Part shown: positions 17,429-26,948 of the stretch, piece after piece
Position numbering within the stretch: the first letter of the stretch is position 1
Layout: every line of letters begins with the position of its first letter
NCBI GenBank assembly: GCA_016794785.1
Contig: JAEUHC010000019.1
Span: 558,001-622,000, forward strand
Source of the DNA: Opitutaceae bacterium
GTDB lineage: Bacteria > Verrucomicrobiota > Verrucomicrobiia > Opitutales > Opitutaceae
Reading direction: 5' to 3'
Length of the DNA stretch: 64,000 nt
Notes under the pieces: generated by a model
What the model was told of the DNA's origin: nothing
The model's input: the letters and a program-made list of their open reading frames with translations, nothing else
The model's database searches: none
Translations under genes and position numbers: made by a program

Positions 17429-20400
17429 TCACCACTCCTTGGCGAGTTCGAACCAGAACTGGCGGCCGCGCGGGTTGTAGGCGGAGCCTTGGTAGCCGTA
17501 AGTCGCATCCACGAGCTGCGGATCGGCGTTGAGCACGTTGTTGACGCCGAGGCGCACGGAGGTGCTGCGCAGCAGCGAAAACTTGTGGCGCCGGTCGAAG
17601 CGGTAGCTGGCGTTAAAATTGTGCGTCCAGCTGGGGCGCACCTTGAGCAGGTAGCGCCTGGTGCCGGCGTTGGTGGTCGTGGTGTTGTCGATGTAGTCGG
17701 GGCGGCCGAGGAACTCGTAGACGGCGGCGGTGGTGCCGACACCGGTATCGACGAAGGAGCCGAAGTAGTTCGTGAACCAGCCGAGACTGAGCCGCCCCTT
17801 GCTCCAGCGGAGGCTGGTGTTCCACCGCCATTTCGCGCGGCCATCCTCCCAGTTGTCGTTGCCGAGCACGGCACCGGGCGATTCCTGCAGCTTGAACTTG
17901 GCGCGGAAGGAGGCCTCGCCGCGGACGGTGAAACTGCCGAATCGCTCGCTGCGTGGGAGCCGATACTCCAGGCCGAGCTCCACCCCCTCGATGTCGCGGC
18001 CGGCGAGGTTGATGAACTCCTCGTTGATATCGACCACGGGGCCGACGGCGCCGCGTTTCACGGTGTTGTTCGGATTGCTGTTGTAGGTCGCGTAGGCGGT
18101 GCGATCAGCGGGGGCGACGGGGGCGCGCTTGATCAGCGGGTTGCCCTTGTAGGCGGCGGTGCCGGAGCCGAGGTCGACGTTGGCGAGCGTGATGCCGGCG
18201 GCGACCTGACGGCGCGTCTCGTCGTCGAGCATCTCCTCGTCCTTGAGCAGTTGCAGGCCGCCGCCCTCGGAGGTGATGAGGTTGTTTTGGTTGGCCCGCC
18301 AAAAATCGGCGGTAATCGCGAGGCCCTTGATCCCCGGCACTTCGAGAACGAAGCCCGCGGTGTAGTTAATCGATTCCTCGGGCTTGAGGCCGGGGTTGCC
18401 CTCGCGGAAAACGGTGCGCCCGGTCGAACCGTCGGTGAAGATATTCGTGACCTCGAAGCGATAGGGATCGCTGATGGCGCTCGCGAAGACCTGGCGGCGG
18501 GCGGGATTGGTCTGGAGGATGTTGGGGGCCTTGAAGGACTCGTTCACCGAGGCCCGCATCTTGAGCCAGCGAAACGGGGTGTAGCCGAGGCTCGCCTTCG
18601 GTTTCGTGGCATTGCCGAAACCAGGGAAGCGCTCAAGGCGCGCCGCGAGCGTGAGCTCGAGCGAGCGCGCGAAGCGAAGGTCGTTGCGGGGCGCGATGAA
18701 CGGCACGAGCACTTCGGCGAAGACGGAGTAAACCTTGCGGCTGAGGTCGGTGTTGTCGTTCGGGCTGAGCAGAATGAAATCGTTGTCGCCGCGGCGGATG
18801 AACGGGTTGGTGTCACTTGCGGGCGCGGGACCCGCGTAGGGCGGCGTGCGGAACTTGTAGGTCTCATAGCGCGCCTCGACGCCGGCGGCGGCGGCGACAT
18901 CGTTGCCGAAGAGCTCCCAGATTTTCCCGTTGGCCTTGAAGTCCCAGATGCCGAGGCCGGTCCAGGCTTCCCGGTGATACTCGTCCGTCATCGAGGTCAT
19001 CAGATCCTCGCGGTTGGAGTAAGGCCGGTCGATGGTGATGAACTGCGTGGCGGGATCGATTCTGAAGGTGTAGCCGAATGGATTGTAGGCGGTGGCGGGG
19101 TCGGAACTTTGCAGCGCGGCGGCCAGCTTCGACTCGCGGATGTTGCGGTTCTCGAAATCGTGCGTGTAGGCGCCGCCCCACATGACGGCGCTTTCCCATT
19201 CCCAGCCGGTGCCGAGCTTGCCGCGGAGACCGGCGAGCGCGCGATAGGAGGTCGTCTGCACGAAAATGTCGCGATTCTTGTGATCGGCGGGGCGCACGCC
19301 GTTGAGCACGACGGGCGATGGCGCGCCGACGAACCGCGGCGAGCCGTCGGCATTGGGCGCGCCGGTGGCGTGATAGAAACGCGACCCAAAAGGATTGAAG
19401 GGATTGTCTGCGCCCAGCGAAAGGTTGCGCGTGTCGGCGGCGTCGATTTGGACCCCGGTGCGGCCGGTGACGGAGTTGGCGCGGTAAAGCATCAGGTCGC
19501 CGAAGGCAGTGAGGCCGTTGGTGAGGCGGTGGTCGATGCTCGCGCCGAGGCTGAGGCGGTTGGTCTTCGGCAGGATGCGGGCCGCGTCGTTGGTGTTGTG
19601 GTAGTAGCCGCTGAGGTGGGAATCGATCGCGGCCGTCGGGACCGTGGCGGACGGGTGGAACCCCACGCTGCCGTCGGCCAGCGGCACGAGATAGAAGCGG
19701 CCGTCGGTGGACATCGCGGCAGCGGGCGACTGGGTGGTCGTGGTGGTAGCGGTGTTGATGCCGCGGTTCGAGGCGGGACGCGAACCGGTGATGGACCCGT
19801 CGGGGTTGGCGATGCCGCGCACGTAGAATCCGAAGCGGGAGATGTTGCTTGCGTTGTTGAAATCGTTGTCGCGGGTGAGCGCCGTGGCGCCGGGCAGGGT
19901 GAACGGCTGGCCGTCCCACGGCGGGGGCAGCTTGAGCGTGCGGCGCAGGTCGGCATGTTTCGAATACCAACGGTCGGAGGCCATCAGCGCGTCGCGCGCA
20001 AAGAGGTCGATGCCGAAGGAAACGCGGGTGCGGCGGTTGTTGAGCTTGTCGTTGCCCCACGTGAGCGTGAAGCGCTGCTCGCTCGCCCCACCGTCGTGCG
20101 TGGCTGAGCCGCGCAACGTGGTGCGCAGGCCGTCAAAGCGCGGCGTGAGGATGTAGTTCACCACGCCCGCGGCGGCCTCGGAGCCGTAGATCGCGGACGC
20201 GCCATCACGGAGAATCTCGACGCGCGAGGAGAGCCCGGCCGGCACGGTGTTGATGTTCACCGAGAGCGCGGGCGTGCCAAACTCGCTCTGGGAAATCGGG
20301 TGCGGCGGCACGCGGCGTCCGTTGACGAGCACGAGCGTGCTGCCCGAGCCGAGCCCGCGCAAATCGATTGAAGTGTTGTCGCCGCGGGCGCTCTGGCCGG

Positions 20401-20710
20401 CGGACTCCTGCTCTGAGAGGAGCGGCGGCGCGGCGAGCGTGAAGGTCTCGAACAGGTCCGCGGGTGTCGATGCGCCGCGCAGATCCATGTCCTCGCGATC
20501 AATGATGGTGATGGGCAGGGCGGTCTCGGTCTCGATGCGGCGGATGTTGGAGCCGGTGACGGTGACGGCCTCGAGCTTGATGGCCTCCTCCGGGCGGGCG
20601 GCGGGCGGCGCCGTGGGCGCGGTCTGGGGCAATCCGACGGTGTCAGTGAGCAACAGGCAGCCAGCGCGAAACAGGGCGCGGCGGAGGGCGGGCGGGCCGA
20701 TGGGGGTCAT
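17429..20710 (-). CDS. TonB-dependent outer-membrane receptor
   Basis: The chosen start, ATG at 20710, gives 1093 residues; an in-frame ATG at 20746 is an alternative. After a signal-like N-terminus comes EAVTVTGSNIRRIE, a typical TonB-box region, then the plug domain (about 60-170) with STLVLVNGRRVP, VEILRDGASAIYGSEAAAGV and VNYIL. The rest is a 22-strand barrel ending in an aromatic residue (FWFELAKEW). The gene heads the minus-strand peptidase run and is divergent from an M16 protease, so peptides or amino-acid conjugates are the likely ligand. This substrate is inferred from context only. Confidence 0.93.
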   Translation of the reverse strand: MTPIGPPALRRALFRAGCLLLTDTVGLPQTAPTAPPAARPEEAIKLEAVTVTGSNIRRIETETALPITIIDREDMDLRGASTPADLFETFTLAAPPLLSEQESAGQSARGDNTSIDLRGLGSGSTLVLVNGRRVPPHPISQSEFGTPALSVNINTVPAGLSSRVEILRDGASAIYGSEAAAGVVNYILTPRFDGLRTTLRGSATHDGGASEQRFTLTWGNDKLNNRRTRVSFGIDLFARDALMASDRWYSKHADLRRTLKLPPPWDGQPFTLPGATALTRDNDFNNASNISRFGFYVRGIANPDGSITGSRPASNRGINTATTTTTQSPAAAMSTDGRFYLVPLADGSVGFHPSATVPTAAIDSHLSGYYHNTNDAARILPKTNRLSLGASIDHRLTNGLTAFGDLMLYRANSVTGRTGVQIDAADTRNLSLGADNPFNPFGSRFYHATGAPNADGSPRFVGAPSPVVLNGVRPADHKNRDIFVQTTSYRALAGLRGKLGTGWEWESAVMWGGAYTHDFENRNIRESKLAAALQSSDPATAYNPFGYTFRIDPATQFITIDRPYSNREDLMTSMTDEYHREAWTGLGIWDFKANGKIWELFGNDVAAAAGVEARYETYKFRTPPYAGPAPASDTNPFIRRGDNDFILLSPNDNTDLSRKVYSVFAEVLVPFIAPRNDLRFARSLELTLAARLERFPGFGNATKPKASLGYTPFRWLKMRASVNESFKAPNILQTNPARRQVFASAISDPYRFEVTNIFTDGSTGRTVFREGNPGLKPEESINYTAGFVLEVPGIKGLAITADFWRANQNNLITSEGGGLQLLKDEEMLDDETRRQVAAGITLANVDLGSGTAAYKGNPLIKRAPVAPADRTAYATYNSNPNNTVKRGAVGPVVDINEEFINLAGRDIEGVELGLEYRLPRSERFGSFTVRGEASFRAKFKLQESPGAVLGNDNWEDGRAKWRWNTSLRWSKGRLSLGWFTNYFGSFVDTGVGTTAAVYEFLGRPDYIDNTTTTNAGTRRYLLKVRPSWTHNFNASYRFDRRHKFSLLRSTSVRLGVNNVLNADPQLVDATYGYQGSAYNPRGRQFWFELAKEW

Positions 20711-20877
20711 GGGATAAGTAAGCGCGGTGGACAACGGATGCGCCATGCGAGGTCTCGCACGTGGGGGTGTGCCACAAACGTCATCGGAAGGTGCGCGTGC
20801 TGGCAAGCCCGGGCGCGCGGGCATCGAACCGCAGGGTTGCCCTTCACCCCACTTGGCTCACCGTTCGCGCGACCCAT

Positions 20878-23736
20878 ATGAGGCGCACTCATCTCTGCCT
20901 GGCTTTGCTGTCGCTGGCATTCACGGACGCACCGGCGGCGCCCGCCGCGCCGTCACCCGTCGGCCCGCGCTCCGGCCGTTGGGCGCACGAGGGCTCCTCC
21001 ATCGCGCCTGATCCGCAGGTGACCTGGGGTCGCCTCGACAATGGCCTCCGCTACGCGTTGCTCCCGCACCGCGGCGTGCCGGGGCGCGTCGCGATGCAGT
21101 TCATCGTCCTCGCCGGCTCGCTCGACGAGCGGCCCGACGAACTCGGCATCGCGCACTACATCGAGCACCTCTGCTTCGGCGGATCCAAGAACTTCAAGGC
21201 CGAGGACATGACGGCGCTCTTCCAGCGGCTCGGCATCGAATACGGCAGCGACATCAACGCCGTCACCACCTTTGACTACACCGCCTACCGCCTCGACTTC
21301 CGGGAAAACGATCCCGCCCTCCTGCACGAGGGGCTGCGGCTCTTCCGGGATTTCGGCGACGGCGTCACGTTTTCGCCCGCCATCATCGAGCAGGAGCGGC
21401 GGGTGGTGCGCGCCGAGCTGCGCAACCGCGACACGATTGCGGGCAAGCGCCAGGCGGCCTCGCTGCCGCTCGTGTTCCGCGGCCTGAAATTCCCTGAGCG
21501 CGAGCCCGGCGGCGACGAGGCGCTGATCGCGAAGTTCACCCGCGAGCAAATCCTGGGTTTCTATCAGCGCAACTACCGGCCCGATCTCATGGTGCTCGTC
21601 GCCGCCGGTGACATCGACGCAGCGGCGATGTCCGCCACCATCCGCGAAATTTTCGGCGGAATGCAGCGACCGTCCGAACCGCCGCCGTCGCGCGACGAGG
21701 GCCGGCTTGATGCCCGGACGCTTCGCGCCGGGGTCTTTCGCGTGAACGGCATGGGCTCCGCCGCCATCGAGGCATCCTCGCTCGCCGCGCCGCCGCCGCC
21801 CAAGGCGAGCTTGCGCGAGGTGCAGATTGAGAACGAGCGGCGCCAGCTCGTCATGGAGGTCTTTGCCCGCCGCGTGCGTGCGGATGGCGGCGGCATGGCG
21901 CCCGATGCCGGCTTCGATCAGTTGCTGGGCCAGGGGCTCTCCGTGGCCCAGCTCATCGTGCCCGCGCCTGCTTGGCGCGAGGGCGTGCTCTCGCTCGACC
22001 AGCTCGTGCGCCTCACCTTGGAACGCGGACTGGATCCGGCGGACTTCGAGTCGGTGCGCCTCCGCCAGTTGAAGATGACCGGCCACATGCTCGATCAGCT
22101 GCCCACGCTCGATCCGGGCGTGATGTGCGAGGCCATCACGGATGCGGTCACGTCCCACACGGTTTTCGAGGGTTTCGCACAACAGCTGAAAAACACCAAG
22201 GCGTGGCTTGAGCGCTTCACGCCCGCCGAGGGGCAGAAAGTTTTTCGCGGCCTCTGGGCACCGGAGGCGATGGCGTTCCACGTCTCAGGCGGCGTGGATC
22301 TCGAGCTTACGGGCGAAAAGATCCTGCAGGAGGTGCAGAAGGCGCGCCGCACGGGCCTCGCGCACGTGATGCCTCACACGCGGAAGGACACGCCGTTCAC
22401 GCTGCCCAGGTTTGCCACGCCCACCGAGGTCGTGGAGCGCCGCGAACTGCCCGGGCTGGGCGCGCGGCTGATGCGCTTCGGCAACAACGTGCGCCTGAAC
22501 TTTCTCGCGAACCGGCAGGAGCCCGGCCTGCTCCGCGTTGTCGTGCGCGTGGGCTCCGGTCTGGTGGACATGCCGGGCAACAAGCCCGCGCTGAAGGAAT
22601 TCGGCCTGGCCACGCTGCTCGCGAGCGGCGCCGCGCGCTTCCGCCCCGAGGTGATGGACGCGCTGGCGGAGGAACGCTTCATGGAATTCGGCTTCGACCT
22701 GATGGACCGCGACGCCTTCGCCTTCCGTGGCGCAATGGCCGCGGAGCAACTCGAACCTTTCCTCGCGATCGTGGCGGATTTTCTCCACGCGCCGCAGTTC
22801 AACAGCTACGCCCACCGCGATCAGCGCATGGTCGCGGCGATCGCGCGCATGTCATCCACGACCGGAATGATCGATGGGATGCGCGCGCTCAACGACCACC
22901 TCTTCAAGGGCGATGCGCGCTTCACCTCGAGTTCGCCGCTCGACTACATCGCAATGAGCGTGGTCGATGTGCGGCGCTGGATGCAGGAGCCGCTCGCGCG
23001 CGGTTACGTCGAGGTCACCATCGTGGGTGATCTCACGGAGCAGGAGGCAGTGCGCACGATGGGACGCACGCTCGGCGCGCTCGGGCCGCGCGCGGCGACC
23101 AAGACGACCGCCGCGCCGCCCAAGCCCGTGAAGGTGACGGCTGACGCCGGGTTCACGCGCATCGAGTTTGTGGGCGAGCAGAACCTCGGCCTGGTGGTCG
23201 GCACCTGGCCCGTGACGGAGCCCATCAGCGTCCGCGACCAGGCGGCGCTGGAGGTGCTCGCCAAGGTCCTTGAAATCCGGGTGCGGACGGAGCTGCGTGA
23301 AAAACTTGGCCTCGCCTACGCGCCCTCGGCGGAGTTTCGCGCCTTCGACGGCTTCCCGGGCTTCGCCATGTTTCGCGCCCAGATCGACTGTGCACCGAAC
23401 GACAGCACGCGCATCGCGCCGGTCGTTGCCGCCCTGGGGGCGGAGTTGGCGGCGCGCGGCGTGCAGAACGGCGAGTTCATCGGCGCGCGCGGCATCCTGC
23501 GCAGCCAGCTGAAGCGGGCGTTTCGTGAGAACAGTTTTCTGGTGAGCGTCCTGATGCGTGTGCAGGAGCGCCCGCAGGAAGCCGACGAGATCGTCGCCCT
23601 CCACGGCGGTCTGATCGACCTGATCTCGCGTGACGAGGTGAACGCTTGGGCGGCGAAAATCCTCGTGGAGAAAAACTGCCGCACCGCGGCCGTGGTGCCG
23701 AAGGCGTTCGTGGGGATTTTTGATGCGGGGCGATAG
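20878..23736 (+). CDS. Secreted M16 family zinc protease (pitrilysin/PqqL-like)
   Basis: The start at 20878 gives 952 residues with a signal peptide (RRTHLCLALLSLAFTDAPAA). The inverted zinc motif HxxEH is HYIEH at residues 93-97, and the third ligand E173 falls 76 residues later, as expected for M16. The second half holds the paired inactive M16C domains. The size matches periplasmic PqqL-type proteases, which digest peptides imported by TonB receptors; PqqL acts this way with FusA-like receptors. The gene starts 167 bp from the divergent TonB receptor gene, which supports a joint import-and-digest role. Confidence 0.92.
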   Translation: MRRTHLCLALLSLAFTDAPAAPAAPSPVGPRSGRWAHEGSSIAPDPQVTWGRLDNGLRYALLPHRGVPGRVAMQFIVLAGSLDERPDELGIAHYIEHLCFGGSKNFKAEDMTALFQRLGIEYGSDINAVTTFDYTAYRLDFRENDPALLHEGLRLFRDFGDGVTFSPAIIEQERRVVRAELRNRDTIAGKRQAASLPLVFRGLKFPEREPGGDEALIAKFTREQILGFYQRNYRPDLMVLVAAGDIDAAAMSATIREIFGGMQRPSEPPPSRDEGRLDARTLRAGVFRVNGMGSAAIEASSLAAPPPPKASLREVQIENERRQLVMEVFARRVRADGGGMAPDAGFDQLLGQGLSVAQLIVPAPAWREGVLSLDQLVRLTLERGLDPADFESVRLRQLKMTGHMLDQLPTLDPGVMCEAITDAVTSHTVFEGFAQQLKNTKAWLERFTPAEGQKVFRGLWAPEAMAFHVSGGVDLELTGEKILQEVQKARRTGLAHVMPHTRKDTPFTLPRFATPTEVVERRELPGLGARLMRFGNNVRLNFLANRQEPGLLRVVVRVGSGLVDMPGNKPALKEFGLATLLASGAARFRPEVMDALAEERFMEFGFDLMDRDAFAFRGAMAAEQLEPFLAIVADFLHAPQFNSYAHRDQRMVAAIARMSSTTGMIDGMRALNDHLFKGDARFTSSSPLDYIAMSVVDVRRWMQEPLARGYVEVTIVGDLTEQEAVRTMGRTLGALGPRAATKTTAAPPKPVKVTADAGFTRIEFVGEQNLGLVVGTWPVTEPISVRDQAALEVLAKVLEIRVRTELREKLGLAYAPSAEFRAFDGFPGFAMFRAQIDCAPNDSTRIAPVVAALGAELAARGVQNGEFIGARGILRSQLKRAFRENSFLVSVLMRVQERPQEADEIVALHGGLIDLISRDEVNAWAAKILVEKNCRTAAVVPKAFVGIFDAGR

Positions 23737-24036
23737 CGCGGGCTTCTCTGCCTGAATGTTTCGCAGCGTTATTGGCCGCCCCTCTGCTCTCAGGCTCCTA
23801 GCCAGCGTGTTGATGAGCTCACAAACCCACGATTTCGTCGGAATATCTTACGAAATAGTCGAAACCGAGCATGGCTGGATAGTCGCTAAAATTTTTTAAT
23901 ACCAGATAAAGATTTATATCCGTAAAATTATGCGACACTGGCTTCTAAGCAGCTGTAGTTGTGGGTCATGTGTTGTGGCCTTTCGGCTTAACTCTTCGTT
24001 TCAGATAACTGTTCCCAACATCCCATAACTTAGCCC
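23737..24036. other. AT-rich intergenic region upstream of the PEP-CTERM gene
   Basis: The 300-bp gap is strikingly AT-rich between about 23840 and 23935, unlike the rest of the window. It holds a short inverted repeat TTTCGT/ACGAAA (23833-23838 and 23850-23855, 11 nt apart). It probably carries the promoter of the PEP-CTERM gene. No clear -35/-10 pair, small RNA or terminator was recognised. Confidence 0.4.
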
Positions 24037-24621
24037 ATGAAACTTCCCCGCATTCTCGCGTTCACTGCTGCCTCACTGTTCGCCTCCGTCCCGGCATTTG
24101 CCGGCCTGATCGGTGCCACTGTCACAGGCACTCTCAATTTTGCTGGGTTTGGCTCCACAAATTATTTTTCCTACACCAACGCGTTTGTGCCGGCGGGGTA
24201 TTTGAACTCTTCGCCGAATAGTCCCACCGTCGTGATTTCTGGCGCGGCCCAGGAGTTTGCTTTTCAATCCTCAGCTAGTCTCAACGTGGCTGATTTCACC
24301 GACACTCAGCTCATCATCTCATCAGACTATTTTTCCACCACCACCTACAATTCGTGGGCCATGACTTTTACCAGCGTCGCCTTCACTTCTTTGAGTTTGG
24401 ACGCTAGTAGTTATTCTCCCGGCCACGGGTTTTCATTTTCGGGCAACACCATTACTATTACTTGGGATGGGGCCAGCCTCCAGCAAGGCCAGGCATTCCG
24501 GGCTGTCTACAATGTCGGTTCTGCATCGGGTGTGCCTGATGGTGGCTCCACCCTTCTGTTGCTCGCAGGTTCGCTCGTGGGCGCAATCGGCGCTGTTCGC
24601 CGACTGAAGCTCGCAAGCTGA
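24037..24621 (+). CDS. PEP-CTERM-type exported protein with VPDGGST sorting signal
   Basis: The 194-residue protein has a signal peptide (RILAFTAASLFASVPAFA), a Ser/Thr/Asn-rich beta body with no recognised domain, and a tripartite C-terminal signal: VPDGGST at about residue 166, a hydrophobic helix LLLLAGSLVGAIGAV, then basic RRLKLAS. This is the VPDSG/VPEP variant of the PEP-CTERM signal, cut by exosortase at the cell envelope. Such proteins are usually surface or exopolysaccharide-associated in Verrucomicrobiota. No exosortase is in the window. Base composition is lower in GC than its neighbours. Confidence 0.87.
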   Translation: MKLPRILAFTAASLFASVPAFAGLIGATVTGTLNFAGFGSTNYFSYTNAFVPAGYLNSSPNSPTVVISGAAQEFAFQSSASLNVADFTDTQLIISSDYFSTTTYNSWAMTFTSVAFTSLSLDASSYSPGHGFSFSGNTITITWDGASLQQGQAFRAVYNVGSASGVPDGGSTLLLLAGSLVGAIGAVRRLKLAS

Positions 24622-24642
24622 ACGCTGTCTTGGTATTTCCCG

Positions 24643-24680
24643 CTCCGGCTCTACCGCGGAACCGCGGCGCCGGAGTTTTT
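24643..24680 (+). terminator. Rho-independent terminator after the PEP-CTERM gene
   Basis: An outer stem CTCCGGC / GCCGGAG (24643-24649 and 24669-24675) and an inner stem CCGCGG / CCGCGG (24654-24659 and 24662-24667) are followed by TTTTT. Confidence 0.85.
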
Positions 24681-24759
24681 GTTCTCGCGAGGTTCGATAG
24701 CACGCAAGGGGATGGGGAAATCTTTGCGCTCCCTGCGCGCGCAAGCGAACGTCGTCGCC

Positions 24760-24927
24760 ATGACTGAGGATCAGGCTCGCGCGGCAATCGCTGAGGCGGA
24801 GAAGGCGGGTTTCGACCTCAGCTTGGTGGACTCGAACCTCGCACTCTCGATTGAGCAGCGTTTGTTGCGGCACGATGCGGCGCTGGAATTCAAGCTGGCG
24901 CTGCGGGTCGCGGGCGAGGTGATGTAG
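24760..24927 (+). CDS. Small helical protein, possibly frameshifted at its 3' end
   Basis: The 55-residue frame starts MTEDQARAAIAEAEKAGFDL and is charged and alpha-helical throughout, with protein-like codon use. It stops at TAG (24925-24927). Shifting one base at the stop lets reading continue as HKLHELLGRLAEAGDFVVSG to a TGA near 24993, which has the same helical, charged character. The gene may therefore have suffered a one-base change, or the extension may be chance. No family is recognised. Confidence 0.5.
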   Translation: MTEDQARAAIAEAEKAGFDLSLVDSNLALSIEQRLLRHDAALEFKLALRVAGEVM

Positions 24928-25008
24928 GCACAAGCTGCACGAACTTCTGGGCCGGCTCGCTGAGGCGGGCGATTTCGTGGTCAGCGGCGGCTGAGCTGAC
25001 GGCAAAAA

Positions 25009-25092
25009 GGTGGGGCCGGCTCTCCGAGCCGGCCTGGGTTTAAGGGTGATTCGCCGCACAGACTCAGGGCGGCTCGGATAGTCGCCCCCACC
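25009..25092. repeat. Intergenic double palindrome (variant with GGTGGGG ends)
   Basis: The ends GGTGGGG (25009-25015) and CCCCACC (25086-25092) enclose a strong hairpin GGCCGGCTC-TCC-GAGCCGGCC (25014-25034) and a weaker second one. The layout matches the GTAG...CTAC elements elsewhere, but the termini differ. Confidence 0.5.
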
Positions 25093-25128
25093 ATTCAGCG
25101 ACTTTTCGACGCCCTCTGAGGGCTGCGC

Positions 25129-26367
25129 TCAACCCCCGGCGAAGAACTTCAGGATGCGGCGCAGGCTCGTGACGAGCGCGTCGATTTCCTCCTCGGAGTT
25201 ATAGACGTAGAAGCTCGCGCGCGTGGTGCTCGTGAGGCCGAGCTTGCGCATCAGCGGCTGGTTGCAGTGGTGGCCGCCGCGGAGCGCGATGCCGTCCTCG
25301 TCCGCGAAGGTGACGACGTCGTGCGCATGCACCTCGGCGAAGGCGAAGCTCACGAGGCCGCTGCGCACGCCGCCGCGGCCCGGACCGATCAGGCGGATGC
25401 CGGGGAGCGCGGAGAGTTTCTCGTAGGCCAGCGCGGCGAGCGCCTGATCGTGGCGCGCGATTTCATCGCGGCCGAGGGCGTCGAGGTAGTCGCAGGCGGC
25501 GCCGAGCGCGATGGCGTCGGCGATGTTGGGCGTGCCGGCCTCGAAGCGCTCGGGCGCGGGTTTCCATTTCGCGCCGGCGTAGTCCACGGTGACGACCATG
25601 CCGCCGCCCGTCTCGTCGGGCGCGAGCGTGTCGAGCAGCGCGCGGCGGCCGTAGAGGACGCCGATGCCGGTGGGGCCGCACATCTTGTGGCCGGAAAACG
25701 CGACGTAGTCCGCGCCGATCGCGCGCGCATCGAAGGGGCCGTGGCCGATCGACTGCGCGGCGTCGATCACGCTGAGTGCGCCGACGGCGCGCGCGCGGCG
25801 GCACAGTTCGGCGACGGGGTTGATGCCACCGAGAGTGTTGGAGATGTGGGTGAAGGCGAAGACCTTCACCGCGGGCGTGAGCAGCGCGTCGAGCGCCGCG
25901 AGGTCGAGGCCCCCCTCGGCGTCGGCGCCGAGCACGGGGAGATATTTGAGCGTGGCGCCGCTGGCCCGCGCAGCCTGCTGCCACGGCACGAGGTTGGAGT
26001 GGTGCTCCATCTCGGTGCAGAGGATCACGTCGCCGGGCTTGAGCGTGGCGGCGACGCTGCGCGCGACGATGTTGATGCCCTCGGTCGTGCCGCGCGTGAA
26101 GATAATCTCGGCGGGGTCGGCGGCGTTGATGAACTTCGCGATGCGCGCGCGCGCGCCCTCGTAGGCATCCGTCGCGCGCATGGAGAGGGCGTGCAGGCCG
26201 CGGTGGACGTTGCTGTTGTCGCGTTCGTAGTAGCGCACGAGCGCGTCGATTACGGCGCGGGGTTTCTGCGCGGTGGCGGCGTTGTCGAGATAGACGAGCG
26301 GCTTGCCATGCACCTGCTGGTGCAGGATCGGGAAGTCGGCGCGGACGTTTTTCCAGGCGGCGTTCAT
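25129..26367 (-). CDS. sufS: Cysteine desulfurase SufS
   Basis: This 412-residue PLP enzyme of the group II NifS family takes sulfur from cysteine for iron-sulfur cluster assembly. The N-terminus carries YLDNAATAQKP. The PLP lysine lies in AFSGHKMCGPTG (about residue 226) and the sulfur-accepting cysteine in ALRGGHHCNQP (about 366), in the RxGHHC context typical of SufS. It is immediately downstream of a SufU-type gene (7 bp gap), which accepts the persulfide. No SufBCD genes are visible in the window. Confidence 0.95.
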   Translation of the reverse strand: MNAAWKNVRADFPILHQQVHGKPLVYLDNAATAQKPRAVIDALVRYYERDNSNVHRGLHALSMRATDAYEGARARIAKFINAADPAEIIFTRGTTEGINIVARSVAATLKPGDVILCTEMEHHSNLVPWQQAARASGATLKYLPVLGADAEGGLDLAALDALLTPAVKVFAFTHISNTLGGINPVAELCRRARAVGALSVIDAAQSIGHGPFDARAIGADYVAFSGHKMCGPTGIGVLYGRRALLDTLAPDETGGGMVVTVDYAGAKWKPAPERFEAGTPNIADAIALGAACDYLDALGRDEIARHDQALAALAYEKLSALPGIRLIGPGRGGVRSGLVSFAFAEVHAHDVVTFADEDGIALRGGHHCNQPLMRKLGLTSTTRASFYVYNSEEEIDALVTSLRRILKFFAGG

Positions 26368-26374
26368 GCGCGCG

Positions 26375-26848
26375 TCAGTCGGTGTGCTTCTCGGTGGTGG
26401 CGGGCGTGGGGTCGCCCTTGAGGGCGTTGCGCGCGGCGTGCCAGCCGAGGGTCGCGCATTTGATGCGCGCGGGAAAGGTGTGCACCCCGGCGAAGGCCGC
26501 GAGGTCGCTGATTTCCTCCGGGGTCTCGCCGGTGGTCACGATGTGGTGGAACTGCTCGTAGAGAGCCTCGACCTCGGCGGCGGTCTTGCCCTTGACCTGC
26601 GTGGTCATGAGCGAGGCGCTGGCCTGCGATATGGCGCATCCGGAGCCGTCGAACGAGATGTCCGCGATGCGTTCGGGCTGCCCCGGCACGCCGGCGTCGA
26701 GCCGCAGATAGACGCTGCACTGGTCGCCGCAGGAGGGGTTGTCACCGTGGGCGACGCGGTTGGCGGAGGGCAGCTTGCCGCGGTTGCGGGGGCGCTTGTT
26801 GTGGTCGAGGATGACCTGCTGGTAGAGCTCGCTGAGATCGGCGGACAT
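26375..26848 (-). CDS. sufU: SufU-type iron-sulfur assembly / sulfur acceptor protein
   Basis: The 157-residue protein begins with LYQQVILDHNKRPRNRGKL, the SufU/IscU start. The zinc and sulfur-transfer ligands C40 and D42 (NPSCGD), C71 (GSGCAIS) and C131 (IKCATLGW) are all present, as is the roughly 18-residue insert before the last cysteine that distinguishes SufU from IscU. SufU receives sulfur from SufS. It is the first gene of a two-gene sufU-sufS operon, divergent from the sulfatase gene. Confidence 0.93.
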   Translation of the reverse strand: MSADLSELYQQVILDHNKRPRNRGKLPSANRVAHGDNPSCGDQCSVYLRLDAGVPGQPERIADISFDGSGCAISQASASLMTTQVKGKTAAEVEALYEQFHHIVTTGETPEEISDLAAFAGVHTFPARIKCATLGWHAARNALKGDPTPATTEKHTD

Positions 26849-26948
26849 GGCAAAGGTCCGCGACTGTCGGGCGGCCCCGCGCGAATGGCAACTCGCGAGC
26901 GCACTCCTCGCTCGCCAGCGCGGCGTGTGGTTCTACGCTGCGCCGCCT

